From assembly GCF_038003525.1 (NCBI RefSeq), contig NZ_JBBOPI010000001.1, forward strand, positions 1,479,001 through 1,543,000: a stretch of DNA of 64,000 nt, read 5' to 3'. The DNA comes from Solibacillus sp. FSL H8-0538 (GTDB lineage Bacteria; Bacillota; Bacilli; Bacillales_A; Planococcaceae). The translations under genes were made by a program, and so were the position numbers. Below are positions 37,111-46,120 of this stretch, one piece after another. The first letter of the stretch is position 1, and the number at the start of each line of letters is the position of its first letter. The notes under the pieces were generated by a model. The model did no database searches. It saw only the letters and a list, made by a program, of their open reading frames with translations, and was not told where the DNA came from.

Positions 37111-37752
37111 ATGAATATCGTTATTGAAAATCTTCCTTTCTTATTTAAGGGGGCATATTATACATTACTAATTACAGTGGTGTCGATGTTCTTCGGTTTA
37201 ATCATTGGCTTACTTACCGCGATTGCTCGAATTAAGGGCAATCGCGTTCTACGTACGATTGCAAGAGTGTATGTATCCATTATTAGAGGAACGCCGCCAC
37301 TTGTTCAAATTGTCATTGTCTACTACGGTTTAGTGGACTATGGCATCGAATTTGGGCCTTTAACCGCGGCTTATATTGCACTCAGTATTAATATTGGGGC
37401 TTATGTTTCGGAAGCTTTCCGCGGTGCCATTCAATCCGTTCCAAAAGGACAAACAGAAGCAGCAAGGGCAACGGGGATGACAGATAGACAAGCGATGCGT
37501 CGTATTGTGATTCCGCAAGCAATTCGTTATGCGATCCCGCCACTAGGGAATACATTTGTCGGCATGCTGAAAGAAACCTCGCTCGTTTCAGTTATTGCCG
37601 TAACCGAATTAATGCGTTCCGCGCAATTATTAATATCACAATATTACGTCTATATGCCGTTTTATTTAGCCATCGCTGTGATGTACTGGGTAATGAGCAC
37701 AGTCTTCACAATTGTATTGCATAAAATTGAGAAACGATTGTCTGTTTACTAA
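37111..37752 (+). CDS. Polar amino acid ABC transporter, permease
   Basis: 213 aa with about five transmembrane helices, the HisM/GlnP-type block '[21 protein letters not shown]' and the ATPase-contact loop '[22 protein letters not shown]'. It begins 9 bp after the binding-protein gene. Confidence 0.92.
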   Translation: MNIVIENLPFLFKGAYYTLLITVVSMFFGLIIGLLTAIARIKGNRVLRTIARVYVSIIRGTPPLVQIVIVYYGLVDYGIEFGPLTAAYIALSINIGAYVSEAFRGAIQSVPKGQTEAARATGMTDRQAMRRIVIPQAIRYAIPPLGNTFVGMLKETSLVSVIAVTELMRSAQLLISQYYVYMPFYLAIAVMYWVMSTVFTIVLHKIEKRLSVY

Positions 37753-37765
37753 GGGGGCAATAAGT

Positions 37766-38512
37766 ATGATAGACATCAATCAACTACAAAAAAACTTCGG
37801 AGAGAACGAAGTATTAAAGAGCATTTCATTATTGATACCAGCACATCAAGTCGTTGCAGTCATCGGGCCGAGTGGTTCAGGGAAGAGTACATTTTTAAGG
37901 TGTATTAACGGTTTGGAAACCATCACGAGTGGCACAATTACTGTGAATGGTCATGAAATCAATTCATCGGCGCCGAGAAAAGTGCTACAAAAAGAAATTC
38001 ATGCTATTCGTCAAGAAACGGGCATGGTATTCCAACAATTTAATTTGTATCCACATAAAACCGTTGTGGAAAATGTGATGGAAGCTTTAGTAGTCGTGAA
38101 AAGATTGAAAAAAGAAGCGGCACATCAAGTTGCATCTGACTTACTAGCAAAAGTAGGACTTGCCGCAAAAGAAGATGCTTTTCCATCTCAACTATCAGGT
38201 GGTCAACAACAACGTGTCGCCATTGCAAGGGCACTTGCGATGGAACCAAAATTGATGTTATTCGATGAACCTACTTCTTCGTTAGACCCAGAGTTAGTAG
38301 GGGAAGTATTAAAAGTAATGAAAAATTTAGCAGAGGATGGCATGACAATGGTCATTGTTACTCATGAAATGAAGTTCGCAAAAGACGTTGCCGGTCGCAT
38401 TTTATTTATGGCAGATGGTGTTATTGTGGAAGATGCCGACCCAACTGCATTCTTCGAACATCCACAAACAGAAAGGGCACAGAAATTTCTACGACAAGTT
38501 TCAGAGTTTTAA
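37766..38512 (+). CDS. Polar amino acid ABC transporter, ATPase
   Basis: 248 aa from the ATG at 37766 after a GGGGG site. Walker A 'GPSGSGKST', '[18 protein letters not shown]' (Q-loop), signature '[15 protein letters not shown]', Walker B '[14 protein letters not shown]' and '[12 protein letters not shown]' put it in the GlnQ/ArtP/TcyC group. Last gene of the importer operon. Confidence 0.93.
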   Translation: MIDINQLQKNFGENEVLKSISLLIPAHQVVAVIGPSGSGKSTFLRCINGLETITSGTITVNGHEINSSAPRKVLQKEIHAIRQETGMVFQQFNLYPHKTVVENVMEALVVVKRLKKEAAHQVASDLLAKVGLAAKEDAFPSQLSGGQQQRVAIARALAMEPKLMLFDEPTSSLDPELVGEVLKVMKNLAEDGMTMVIVTHEMKFAKDVAGRILFMADGVIVEDADPTAFFEHPQTERAQKFLRQVSEF

Positions 38513-38661
38513 CTTTGTAGTGGATAATAGATTGTTAGCCTAAATTTGTTGCATCATTGCGACAATGGCAAACTGAACTGCTTCCTGCAGACCTAAGTTC
38601 GAGACAAAATGTGGACATTGGGTAGCGGAGCCTAATTGATTTGAGAAAGGAAGTAAACAAT

Positions 38662-39090
38662 ATGCAAATTAAAGCAAAATGGCAAGGTGGCCGTGCCTTT
38701 GAAGCTGTCGGTCCAACTGGATACCCGATAATAATGGATGCTACAGCTAACTACGGTGGAGAAGGGAAAGCCGCAACGCCAACTGAACTGTTATTAGCAG
38801 CATTAGCGGGCTGTATCGGCATCGATGTGACAATGATCTTAAAACCACATTTAGAGACCATCAACAATATCGAAATTACAGTAGACGGCGAACGCCGTGA
38901 AGAAATGCCAACAGCCTTCACAGCTGCCATACTAACATTCACAGTAGACGGCAACATCACACCGAAAAAAGTATGGCGCGCCATTCATTTAGGTGAAGAA
39001 AAATATTGTGCAGTCTCTGCATCCTTAAAAGCAGACATAACGTACAAGCTAATCTTAAATGGTGAAGAAGTATCCTCAGAGCAGATATAA
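38662..39090 (+). CDS. OsmC-family peroxidase-like protein
   Basis: 142 aa from the ATG at 38662 after GAAAGGAAG. OsmC fold: 'ATPTELLLAALAGCIGIDVTMIL' with the first reactive Cys and 'EEKYCAVSASL' with the second. OsmC/Ohr proteins reduce hydroperoxides through this Cys pair. About 150 bp after the amino acid importer; cotranscription is not clear. Followed by a terminator. Confidence 0.9.
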   Translation: MQIKAKWQGGRAFEAVGPTGYPIIMDATANYGGEGKAATPTELLLAALAGCIGIDVTMILKPHLETINNIEITVDGERREEMPTAFTAAILTFTVDGNITPKKVWRAIHLGEEKYCAVSASLKADITYKLILNGEEVSSEQI

Positions 39091-39102
39091 TGCAAAAATA
39101 AG

Positions 39103-39153
39103 AACGATTGTGAGAGATTTTGGTGCTCGTTCAATCGTTTTTTCTGTTTTATT
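39103..39153 (+). terminator. Terminator after the OsmC gene
   Basis: AACGATTG / CAATCGTT outer stem with TTTTTT; the loop contains a shorter TGAG/CTCG pairing. Confidence 0.65.
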
Positions 39154-39410
39154 ACAAATAACACTTATATACTGATCTGAAATTAAGAGTAGTTTGAAAA
39201 AAGTTTCCTCACTCAAGGAGGGAGAATGGCAGAACTAATAAAAAATTCTCAATGAAAGATAGACGTCAAAATTGAATTTTAAGATGAACATCATGCACAG
39301 GGTTCAGCAATTTATTTTAAAAGTTGCGTCGATGATTTTAATGCAACGCTAATGAAAATAAGCTGACATGAAATATCAAGTGAATTACTTCCGATTAATG
39401 GGATTTTAAA

Positions 39411-39418
39411 AAACCACT
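39411..39418. repeat. IS66 copy 2 target duplication, left
   Basis: AAACCACT, repeated exactly at 41742-41749. Confidence 0.96.
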
Positions 39419-39500
39419 GTAAGCCCGAAATATAAAAAAGCGCACCTTTTCGGTACGCACGACGAATGGCCATCTATCTGAAATTTTTTCGGATAGATGG

Positions 39501-41063
39501 CTATTTAGCACATGTGGCTTGGATATTTTTTGACCAAGGCATGTAGTTAATTAAAATTTGGGGTTGCTGATGGATCGGTAAATTCGGCAGCTCTGTCATT
39601 AACGTTACTAGGTATTGATAGAAGTCGATACCATTTGCTTTTGCTGTTTCAGCCAAACTTAAGCAGATCGCATTCGCTTTAGCACCAGCTTCACTAACAG
39701 AGAAAAGCCAGTTCTTTCGGCCGATCACATTAGGGCGAATCGCATTTTCAGCTGGATTATTATCGATTTCAATGCGACCATCGAGCAGAAAAGCTTTTAA
39801 CCCATGTACACGATTTAATGTATATTCGGCAGCTTTTGCCAAGGCATTTTTTCCGAAGAAAGGGGATTCATCTACCCATTTTAGAAACTTTTCTACAATC
39901 GGTTTCGAATGTTTTTGCCGTGCTTTTCGTCGTTTACCTGGTGAAAGATGCTTAAATTGACGTTCTAAGTGATACAGTTGGTCACAGTAATCCACACCAA
40001 TTTGACCGTTTCTGCTATCAGCTTTCAGCCAATAACGTCGTACATGCGCCCAACAGTTGGCGAACGTGACATCAGGTAGATTGCCGTATGCAGAATATCC
40101 ATCACAAATCACGGTTCCTTTAAAGCCAGCTGTAAAGTTTTCTAATACAGAACGACTTCTCGATAAAGCACTTTGGAAAAGAACGATGATTGGTCCTTGG
40201 CTTGGCACGCTTCGGAACACCCAATTGTAGGCATTCGATTGACCTGATTTACCATCTGATCGTTTAATAATTTGCGCATACGTTTCGTCCACATGCAGAA
40301 CAGATTTTGCTGTTAATGTCTGCTTCATCTGCTCATAAACCGGTAGAAGCCAATCTTCTGCTGCACGAATGACCCAATTCGATAAGTTTTTGTCATTGGT
40401 AAGCAGACCAAATCGGTCCCACTCCTTCACCTGGCGGTAAAGAGGTAAGTACTGGATGAACTTATCGTAGATGAGTTTTGCTAAAACAGTAGGTCCTGCA
40501 ATGCTACGTTGAATGGCAGCTTGCGGTGCTTTTCCACGTTTCATCTGCGCTTTTTGAGTAGTATCTTTTTTACAATGCCTACACTCATAAGCGTGTTCAA
40601 TATGTTGAACACGCTTCATTGTAGCCGGAATGAATTTTGCTTCCTCACGCGCAATGGTCGTACCAGCTTCGGTCATTTGACCAAGGCAACAGTCACATTG
40701 CGTGTTTTCAGGATGATGGTGAATTTCTTCTATTTCAATCCCGTCACGAAAAGAATCATTCCGTTTTTTCTTATGTAATTTACGGACAACGGTATACGTA
40801 ATCATTGCCGTGCTTTGTTCTTCTGTCTGCTCAGAATCGCTAAAAGACGGATCGTCTTCGAATAAAGAACCTTGTCCGTCTGGTGCTTTATACTTTGATT
40901 TTTCCGATTTTGAACCGTATAAAGCCTTGGTTAATTGGCGAACTTGTTCAGTCAACGCTTCGATTTGTCGATTTGACTGAGCTAATTGTTGCTCAAGCAT
41001 TCGAATTAATCGTTCATTTTGATTTTCTTGCTTAGGAGAAACGTTCGTCAAATCATTCACCAC
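39501..41063 (-). CDS. tnpC: IS66 transposase TnpC (copy 2)
   Basis: 520 aa, identical residue for residue to the copy-1 TnpC as read: leucine zipper, zinc cysteines and DDE motifs 'HVDETYAQ', 'ICDGYSAYG', 'NNPAENAIRP'. Intact. Confidence 0.96.
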   Translation of the reverse strand: MVNDLTNVSPKQENQNERLIRMLEQQLAQSNRQIEALTEQVRQLTKALYGSKSEKSKYKAPDGQGSLFEDDPSFSDSEQTEEQSTAMITYTVVRKLHKKKRNDSFRDGIEIEEIHHHPENTQCDCCLGQMTEAGTTIAREEAKFIPATMKRVQHIEHAYECRHCKKDTTQKAQMKRGKAPQAAIQRSIAGPTVLAKLIYDKFIQYLPLYRQVKEWDRFGLLTNDKNLSNWVIRAAEDWLLPVYEQMKQTLTAKSVLHVDETYAQIIKRSDGKSGQSNAYNWVFRSVPSQGPIIVLFQSALSRSRSVLENFTAGFKGTVICDGYSAYGNLPDVTFANCWAHVRRYWLKADSRNGQIGVDYCDQLYHLERQFKHLSPGKRRKARQKHSKPIVEKFLKWVDESPFFGKNALAKAAEYTLNRVHGLKAFLLDGRIEIDNNPAENAIRPNVIGRKNWLFSVSEAGAKANAICLSLAETAKANGIDFYQYLVTLMTELPNLPIHQQPQILINYMPWSKNIQATCAK

Positions 41064-41114
41064 ATTTCCGTTCAGTATAAGTTATGGATGATTATACCAC
41101 CTTAATAGGTGGGT

Positions 41115-41468
41115 TTAAAAGACACCTTTTGCAGATTTCGCAATCGCTTTTGGCTGCTGAAGCGATAAACCTTCTAACAGCCAGCGAAGTTCCTTTTGTG
41201 AAAGGTTACGTACTTCCTTTTCATCTTTTGGCCATTGCAGTTTGCCATTATCTAATCGTTTATAAAGCATGGCGAAGCCATCTCCATCAAAATACAAACA
41301 TTTATAACGGTCTTTACTCGTTCCAGAAAATAAGAAGATGGAATCACTATATGGATCAAGTTTAAAAGAATCCTGAATGAGTGTTGCGAGACCGTCAATA
41401 CCTTTACGCATATCGGTCTTACCGCAAATAATGTAGATGTTCTGCACGCTCGTAAAATCATGCTTCAT
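41115..41468 (-). CDS. tnpB: IS66 accessory protein TnpB (copy 2)
   Basis: 117 aa, same protein as copy 1 ('GKTDMRKGIDGLATLIQ'); overlaps tnpA by 4 bp. Confidence 0.96.
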   Translation of the reverse strand: MKHDFTSVQNIYIICGKTDMRKGIDGLATLIQDSFKLDPYSDSIFLFSGTSKDRYKCLYFDGDGFAMLYKRLDNGKLQWPKDEKEVRNLSQKELRWLLEGLSLQQPKAIAKSAKGVF

Positions 41469-41659
41469 TGATTATTCAGCTCCTTCACGATCGTTTGGAT
41501 GATGTGCTCATCTACGCCATTGAAGAAAGAGATTACTGCGGTAGCTGTTTTAATTACGCAGCTTGGATCAGAAGGAGATTGCGGTGAATTTGTAAATGAA
41601 GATTCGTCAATGATAGGGTCTAGCGACACGGGGACAATTGTTAGTTTAGTTGTTGGCAT
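41465..41659 (-). CDS. tnpA: IS66 TnpA-like protein (copy 2)
   Basis: About 64 aa, same as copy 1, from the ATG that follows GGGAGGTG. Confidence 0.82.
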   Translation of the reverse strand: MPTTKLTIVPVSLDPIIDESSFTNSPQSPSDPSCVIKTATAVISFFNGVDEHIIQTIVKELNNQ

Positions 41660-41741
41660 AGAAAACACCTCCCTTATTTGATATATCTATCGTACCGGGA
41701 GGTGCCTGTCATATATATGCGTTATTTGATTACGGGCTTAC

Positions 41742-41749
41742 AAACCACT
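41742..41749. repeat. IS66 copy 2 target duplication, right
   Basis: AAACCACT. From here to 42042 there is no gene; the start is the right half of the split terminator (GCGGTTTTTT). Confidence 0.96.
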
Positions 41750-42042
41750 CATACAAGCGGTTTTTTATTTTGCTAAATTATTGTGTATTTATTTGCATAA
41801 TGCAAGTAAGTGAGATATAAATATTTCATGAGGTCTATAAGGGCAAAGAATAACTGAGAGTACTTTATATTCATGTTCAGTCAGTATTTTTCTTAAATGC
41901 CTTCTAAATTCTAGTTATTTAGTTTAAATTTGTTTCTATTCCGTATGTAACGTGAAATCGAAAGGCAACGCGAATTGCGTAAATAAAGAAATTTCCTCAT
42001 TGATAATAGTTGTGAAAAACAAGTAAATTGGAGGGTGTTGGC

Positions 42043-43095
42043 ATGAAAGAGATACTTGATGCAATTGTTTTTGGAGGTGGTCAGGCTGGTCTTGCTACAG
42101 GTTATCATTTACAGAAGAAGGGACTACGTTTTCTGATTTTGGAGGCAAGTAATCAGATAGGCGGGTCTTGGCCAAGTTATTATGACAGTCTGAAATTGTT
42201 TTCTCCAGCAGGCTATTCCTCTATGCCGGGCATGAAATTCCCGGGCAATCAGAATCGTTATCCTCATCGAGATGAAGTCGTTCGTTATTTACAGGATTAC
42301 AAGATAAAGTTTCAATTGCCAGTTATTTTTAACCAACGTGTAGAATTGGTCGAAAAAGATAGGGGAGGATTTTTAATTCGAACGATGACAGGGGATATTT
42401 TTCGGGCTCGAACTATCATTAATGCGACCGGCTCATTTAGAAATCCATTTTTGCCAACAATTGCAGGGATGGAGATGTTTCAAGGGGACATACTCCATTC
42501 TTCGGAATACCGAAATCCGAAGTCATTTCACAATCAGAGGGTAGTGGTCGTAGGAGGTGGGAATTCTGCGGTACAGATTGCAGTTGAGTTGACCGAAATG
42601 AGTCAGACTTCTTTAGCTGTGGTTCGACCAATCCAGTTTGTGAAACAACGTGTATGGGGCCAGGATTTGCATTTTTGGTTGAAGCTGATTGGTTTTGATA
42701 CCTTCCCATTCTGGAGATTCGGGAAAACTGCACCGAGGTCAAAAGCAGTGAATGATACAAACAAATACAAAGAACGAATAACGGCAGGAAAACCCTATCA
42801 AGAACCGATGTTTACATCCTTTTATAAGGGGGGAGTCATTTGGCCGGACGGGATAAAAGAACCAGTGGATACCGTAATATTTGCGACCGGCTTCAGGCCA
42901 CAATTTCCATACCTGCAAGCAATTGGCGCACTTGATGAGGAAGGTAGACCTTTACATAAGGCAGGCATTAGCATAGTTCCAGGTCTTTATTATGTGGGGC
43001 TGGAAGGGCAGCGTTCCTTTGCTTCTGCTACATTAAGGGGAGTAGGGCAGGACGCGGAATTTATTGTGAAAAAACTAGTGCAGTGTCTTAAATAA
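42043..43095 (+). CDS. Flavin-containing monooxygenase (CzcO/ArsO-like)
   Basis: 350 aa from the ATG at 42043, 8 nt after GGAGG. FAD motif 'IVFGGGQAGLATGYHLQKKG' at the N-terminus; NADPH motif 'VVVVGGGNSAVQIAVEL' mid-protein; 'FATGFRPQFPYL' near the C-terminus, as in class B flavin monooxygenases. 'GGSWPSYYDSLKLFSPAGYSSMPG' resembles the ArsO/CzcO subgroup found in metal and arsenic loci. Substrate unknown. A MarR gene with cysteine pairs lies immediately downstream. Confidence 0.85.
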   Translation: MKEILDAIVFGGGQAGLATGYHLQKKGLRFLILEASNQIGGSWPSYYDSLKLFSPAGYSSMPGMKFPGNQNRYPHRDEVVRYLQDYKIKFQLPVIFNQRVELVEKDRGGFLIRTMTGDIFRARTIINATGSFRNPFLPTIAGMEMFQGDILHSSEYRNPKSFHNQRVVVVGGGNSAVQIAVELTEMSQTSLAVVRPIQFVKQRVWGQDLHFWLKLIGFDTFPFWRFGKTAPRSKAVNDTNKYKERITAGKPYQEPMFTSFYKGGVIWPDGIKEPVDTVIFATGFRPQFPYLQAIGALDEEGRPLHKAGISIVPGLYYVGLEGQRSFASATLRGVGQDAEFIVKKLVQCLK

Positions 43096-43180
43096 TGACA
43101 TGATTTGAATACTGAGTGCGCTGTTTTTTAAAGACTTTGAACTGCGAGAATATGCCTGTAATAGCTCCTCCAACCATCTA

Positions 43181-43214
43181 GAAAATACACTAATTTTACA
43201 ATTAGTGTATTTTC
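43181..43214. repeat. Perfect 15-bp inverted repeat between monooxygenase and MarR genes
   Basis: GAAAATACACTAATT / AATTAGTGTATTTTC with a 4-nt loop. It may terminate the monooxygenase transcript, although the T tail is short, or be a regulator-binding site. Confidence 0.7.
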
Positions 43215-43244
43215 CGAGTATGTTATTAAGGGGCGGTTATATTA

Positions 43245-43254
43245 ATTGTACAAT
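43245..43254. promoter_or_regulatory. Candidate MarR operator overlapping a -10
   Basis: Perfect palindrome ATTGTACAAT overlapping a TACAAT -10-like hexamer ~25 bp before the marR start. Position suits autorepression; no direct proof. Confidence 0.4.
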
Positions 43255-43280
43255 ACGAGAAAAAATTAGGAGGTGAGGAA

Positions 43281-43733
43281 ATGGAAAGCAAACGTGAACT
43301 ATTCCAAGTTCTAACTCAGAGCTTTGGATATTTAAATAAAAAATGTTGTTCAGTTGGTTCTGTAGATATCTCACCTGTACAAAGTCACATTCTCTATGAG
43401 ATTGACAAGCAAACTGAGCCTTCGATGCAACAAGTTGCCGAAATATTAGGAATGGATATTACTACCTTTAGTAGACAAATTCAAACTCTTATTAAAATGA
43501 ACCTAGTTAAAAAAACACCTTCATCTACAGATAAGAGAGTATCCATTTTATTCCTAACGGTAGAAGGTAAATTTGTTGCTACAATAATTGATCAGACGAT
43601 AAATGAATATTTAAATAATGTTTTCTCACATATGAATGAATTTGAACAAGAAACAGTCATTCGTTCACTAATTTTATTAAACAAAGCCATGACAAAATCA
43701 AGTATCTGCTGCACACCTCATTCTTTATCATAA
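43281..43733 (+). CDS. MarR-family regulator with two vicinal-cysteine pairs
   Basis: 150 aa. Winged helix ('SPVQSHILYEI', 'PSMQQVAEILGMDITTFSRQIQTLI', 'VKKTPSSTDKRVSILFLT') of the MarR fold. Unusual are two CC pairs: 'KKCCSVGS' near residue 22 and 'SSICCTPHS' at the C-terminus. In a dimer these could form thiol or metalloid-binding sites. AGGAGGTGAGG ribosome site. With the flavin monooxygenase it may form a stress-responsive pair. Confidence 0.88.
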   Translation: MESKRELFQVLTQSFGYLNKKCCSVGSVDISPVQSHILYEIDKQTEPSMQQVAEILGMDITTFSRQIQTLIKMNLVKKTPSSTDKRVSILFLTVEGKFVATIIDQTINEYLNNVFSHMNEFEQETVIRSLILLNKAMTKSSICCTPHSLS

Positions 43734-43923
43734 GTGTGACTAAAATATTCAATTTGGCTCATTTAGTCCATCTATCGACACAAATAATGATTAGAATAGG
43801 AATATTATCAGTACAATTGAAAAAATTATGATATACGGCTATTTGTGATGCGTACAGGAAAGGTGCACTATATTTTTGTAATTCGGGCTTACAGTTATCC
43901 AACATCGAAAAGTTTAATAAATG

Positions 43924-43965
43924 ACAAACTCCCTTGAAAATGAATTCATTTTCAAGGGAGTTTGT
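43924..43965. terminator. Perfect 42-nt palindrome, probable terminator
   Basis: Complementary arms ACAAACTCCCTTGAAAATGAA / its exact inverse, centred on GAATTC. Placed between convergent genes, 15 bp after the surface-protein stop. Confidence 0.75.
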
Positions 43966-43980
43966 GTTTTCTGAGAAATT

Positions 43981-45617
43981 TTAGTTATTATCCAAAAAAT
44001 ATGTTAATTGTATAGTTGTATCTTCTTGTAACTTATAAGCTAGGACTAACATATACCAACCTTTATCTTCTACTGAAAGGTCTATTGCAAACTGATCTGC
44101 ATTAGGTGCAAGCTGCTCAACAGCTACAGAAATTTCTTTATTGGTTTTCGTATGCCTAAGACCGATTTGGTAAGGATTTAAATAGTGACCGTCTAAGCCT
44201 TTTACTAGGTTTTCTACTGTCGTTACTGGTCCAGTTAAACTTTTCACTTCAACGATTTGAGGATGCGCAATCACAGTATCTAATTTAGTTAGATCTTTAA
44301 GTGGTGAGAAATCTGTTATCGCATTTCCTGAAATATCTAGTGAAACTAAATTCTTCGCGTATTGTAAGCCTTCAAGACTCGTTATTCGCGTAGTAGGACA
44401 ATAAAGACTAGTGAGTTCATACAGATCACGTAGCGTTATTTCTCCAGTAAGTCCTAGTGTTTGCTGTATAGATTTCTTGAGATTGTTATCTTTTATAATG
44501 ATAATTTGATTGAAGTCGATTGCTACTAACGTTGCTTTAGCCTGAATTAGTGCTCCTTCAGCTTGATCGATTTCTACCTGAGTAGCTTGCTTATTCGCAA
44601 GAAGTTCGTCCGCTTTTGCAATGCTAGCTAGTAATAAATTCACACTCTCAGATGTATAGCCTTCAGCATCAATGGCTTTCGCATCTTCAAAAGCTACTAC
44701 TAAATCTTTTGTGAAAACTCTATCCGCGTTCGCGAAATGTAATTTAGCATCTCCCCATGATCCATGGTCAGAACCGTTTCCATTACCGCCGTCAGTAACG
44801 ACTAACTTCAGCTCTTTGGCACCGCTAATATTCACTTCAATAAATTTTTGTGGATCTCTTGATTGCATTAAGCCACTGTCGAATTGTTTTTCTCCATCAA
44901 CAATAACCTGGAATGTTACAGAACCAATTGAACCGTACATCTGACGGTCTACACCCACAAATGAAGTGAAATAATCAGCGTCTTTATCTGTTAAATCATA
45001 GACGATTGTTGAGTTAGAATGGGCACCAATACCTTTCTGGTAAGCCTTCTCACTGCCATCTTCTCCTGTTAATCGTAAAGTTTTGTGACTAATTGCTAGA
45101 TCTTTCACAGGTACTGCATAGCTGTTTTGAGTAGAATTCCAATCGAAATCTGAAAGGAAATGAGCATCTTCCATATTCACGACAGAAATCGTTCGTTTCT
45201 TCGTGATTTCATTGCCGTCACTATCCGTTACAGTATAAGTAAGCTCATACTTACCAGCTCGATCGAAGTTTACTTGATCTGCTCCAGTCACTTGTACAGC
45301 GGCTCTTAAATCGCCATCTTCAGCATCCGTTGCGAAATATTTTCCGTTGATGTCGATAGGCGTTCCGGCTTTAGTAGCAACGGATTTAGGGACTGTCAGC
45401 TGTGGAAGCCCAATTTAAATACTTCATTGTAGGCAGTTAAAATGTCTTTCCCGTATAAGTCAAACTTTTTAACCGAAGCAATTGGAGTATTAGTAGTTGC
45501 TTCGGCTGAAGTCACGATAATTTTTCCATTCGGATTTTTACTCGCTAAAACATTAATTGGGCCACCGACTAAATTAAAAGCCAAGGCGGCTACTGCAGCA
45601 ATCTTAACAACTTTCAT
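43981..45617 (-). pseudogene. c-di-GMP-controlled surface protein (NPCBM + LRR), frameshifted
   Basis: ATG at 45617 after AGGAGG; signal peptide 'VVKIAAVAALAFNLVGG...VLA'. The first frame ends at 45396 ('VFKLGFHS'), but the next frame is open from that point and continues 'LPQLTVPKSVATKAGTPIDI'; adding one G to the GGG near 45405 joins them. Then: an Ig-like pre-domain ('YELTYTVTDSDGNEI'), an NPCBM carbohydrate-binding domain ('KGIGAHSNSTIVYDL', 'GSWGDAKLHFA'), a FIVAR-like helical stretch, leucine-rich repeats ('ITSLEGLQYAKNLVSLDI') and a NEAT- or Ig-like C-terminal part without a sortase motif. Broken by one base, or a sequencing slip. Confidence 0.85.
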
Positions 45618-45667
45618 TAACAATTCCTCCTGATGAATTTATTCCTAAGAAGCACATTAGAAAGACA

Positions 45668-45693
45668 CATCTTGCCCAAAATAGGGCGAGATG
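45668..45693 (-). repeat. Second leader hairpin
   Basis: CATCTCGCCC / GGGCAAGATG stem between the riboswitch terminator and the gene; no T tail. Confidence 0.5.
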
Positions 45694-45712
45694 CTGTCCC
45701 TTCATATCTACT

Positions 45713-45742
45713 AAAAAAAGCTACTCCAAAAAGAGTAGCTTT
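45713..45742 (-). terminator. Riboswitch-linked terminator
   Basis: Minus-strand AAGCTACTC / GAGTAGCTT with TTTTTTT, about 80 nt after the c-di-GMP aptamer and ~95 bp before the start codon. Confidence 0.85.
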
Positions 45743-45821
45743 ATTTTTATAAGGTAATCAAATAAATCCACACAAAATGCTTCATTTTTAATGAGCCTTA
45801 CTAAACAAAAAGTAGAATGTA

Positions 45822-45905
45822 CTCTTCGGCAACTGGCTGACATAGTTATAAACTTTAGTCCCTATAGCTTTGCGTCCCTAAATTTCTTTAGGTTTGCTTA
45901 TTTAA
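45822..45905 (-). promoter_or_regulatory. Cyclic-di-GMP-I (GEMM-I) riboswitch
   Basis: Minus strand: GCAAACC-TAAA-GAAA-TTTA-GGGACGCAAAGC, the invariant GEMM-I P2 hairpin with GAAA tetraloop, followed by TATAGGGACTAAAG and GCCAGTTGCCGA as the second helix with its receptor. Sits upstream of the surface-protein gene, typical for c-di-GMP control of adhesins. Confidence 0.92.
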
Positions 45906-46120
45906 TTTTTCTACTACAAAGAATAGCATGATAAAAACTATTTCAATAGAATAATAAGCACTAGATTTATTACCTCACAACAGGGTAATATGGCAAAATT
46001 ACATCATACTAAAACGATTTAAATTGTCATATTATTTGTATCTAACATTAAGTTATGAGATAGTAATAACATCAGAAAGTTATTTTAATATAGGATTTGC
46101 AGTAGCTGTGGGGGATAGGA

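Larger units (their letters stand above)
39419..41741 (-). mobile_element. IS66-family insertion sequence, copy 2 (2323 bp)
   Basis: Same length, inverted ends (GTAAGCCCG / CGGGCTTAC) and encoded proteins as copy 1, flanked by the 8-bp duplication AAACCACT. Removing the element and one duplication restores AAAAAACCACTCATACAAGC followed by GGTTTTTT, which is a terminator hairpin, so the element sits inside that stem. Confidence 0.97.
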
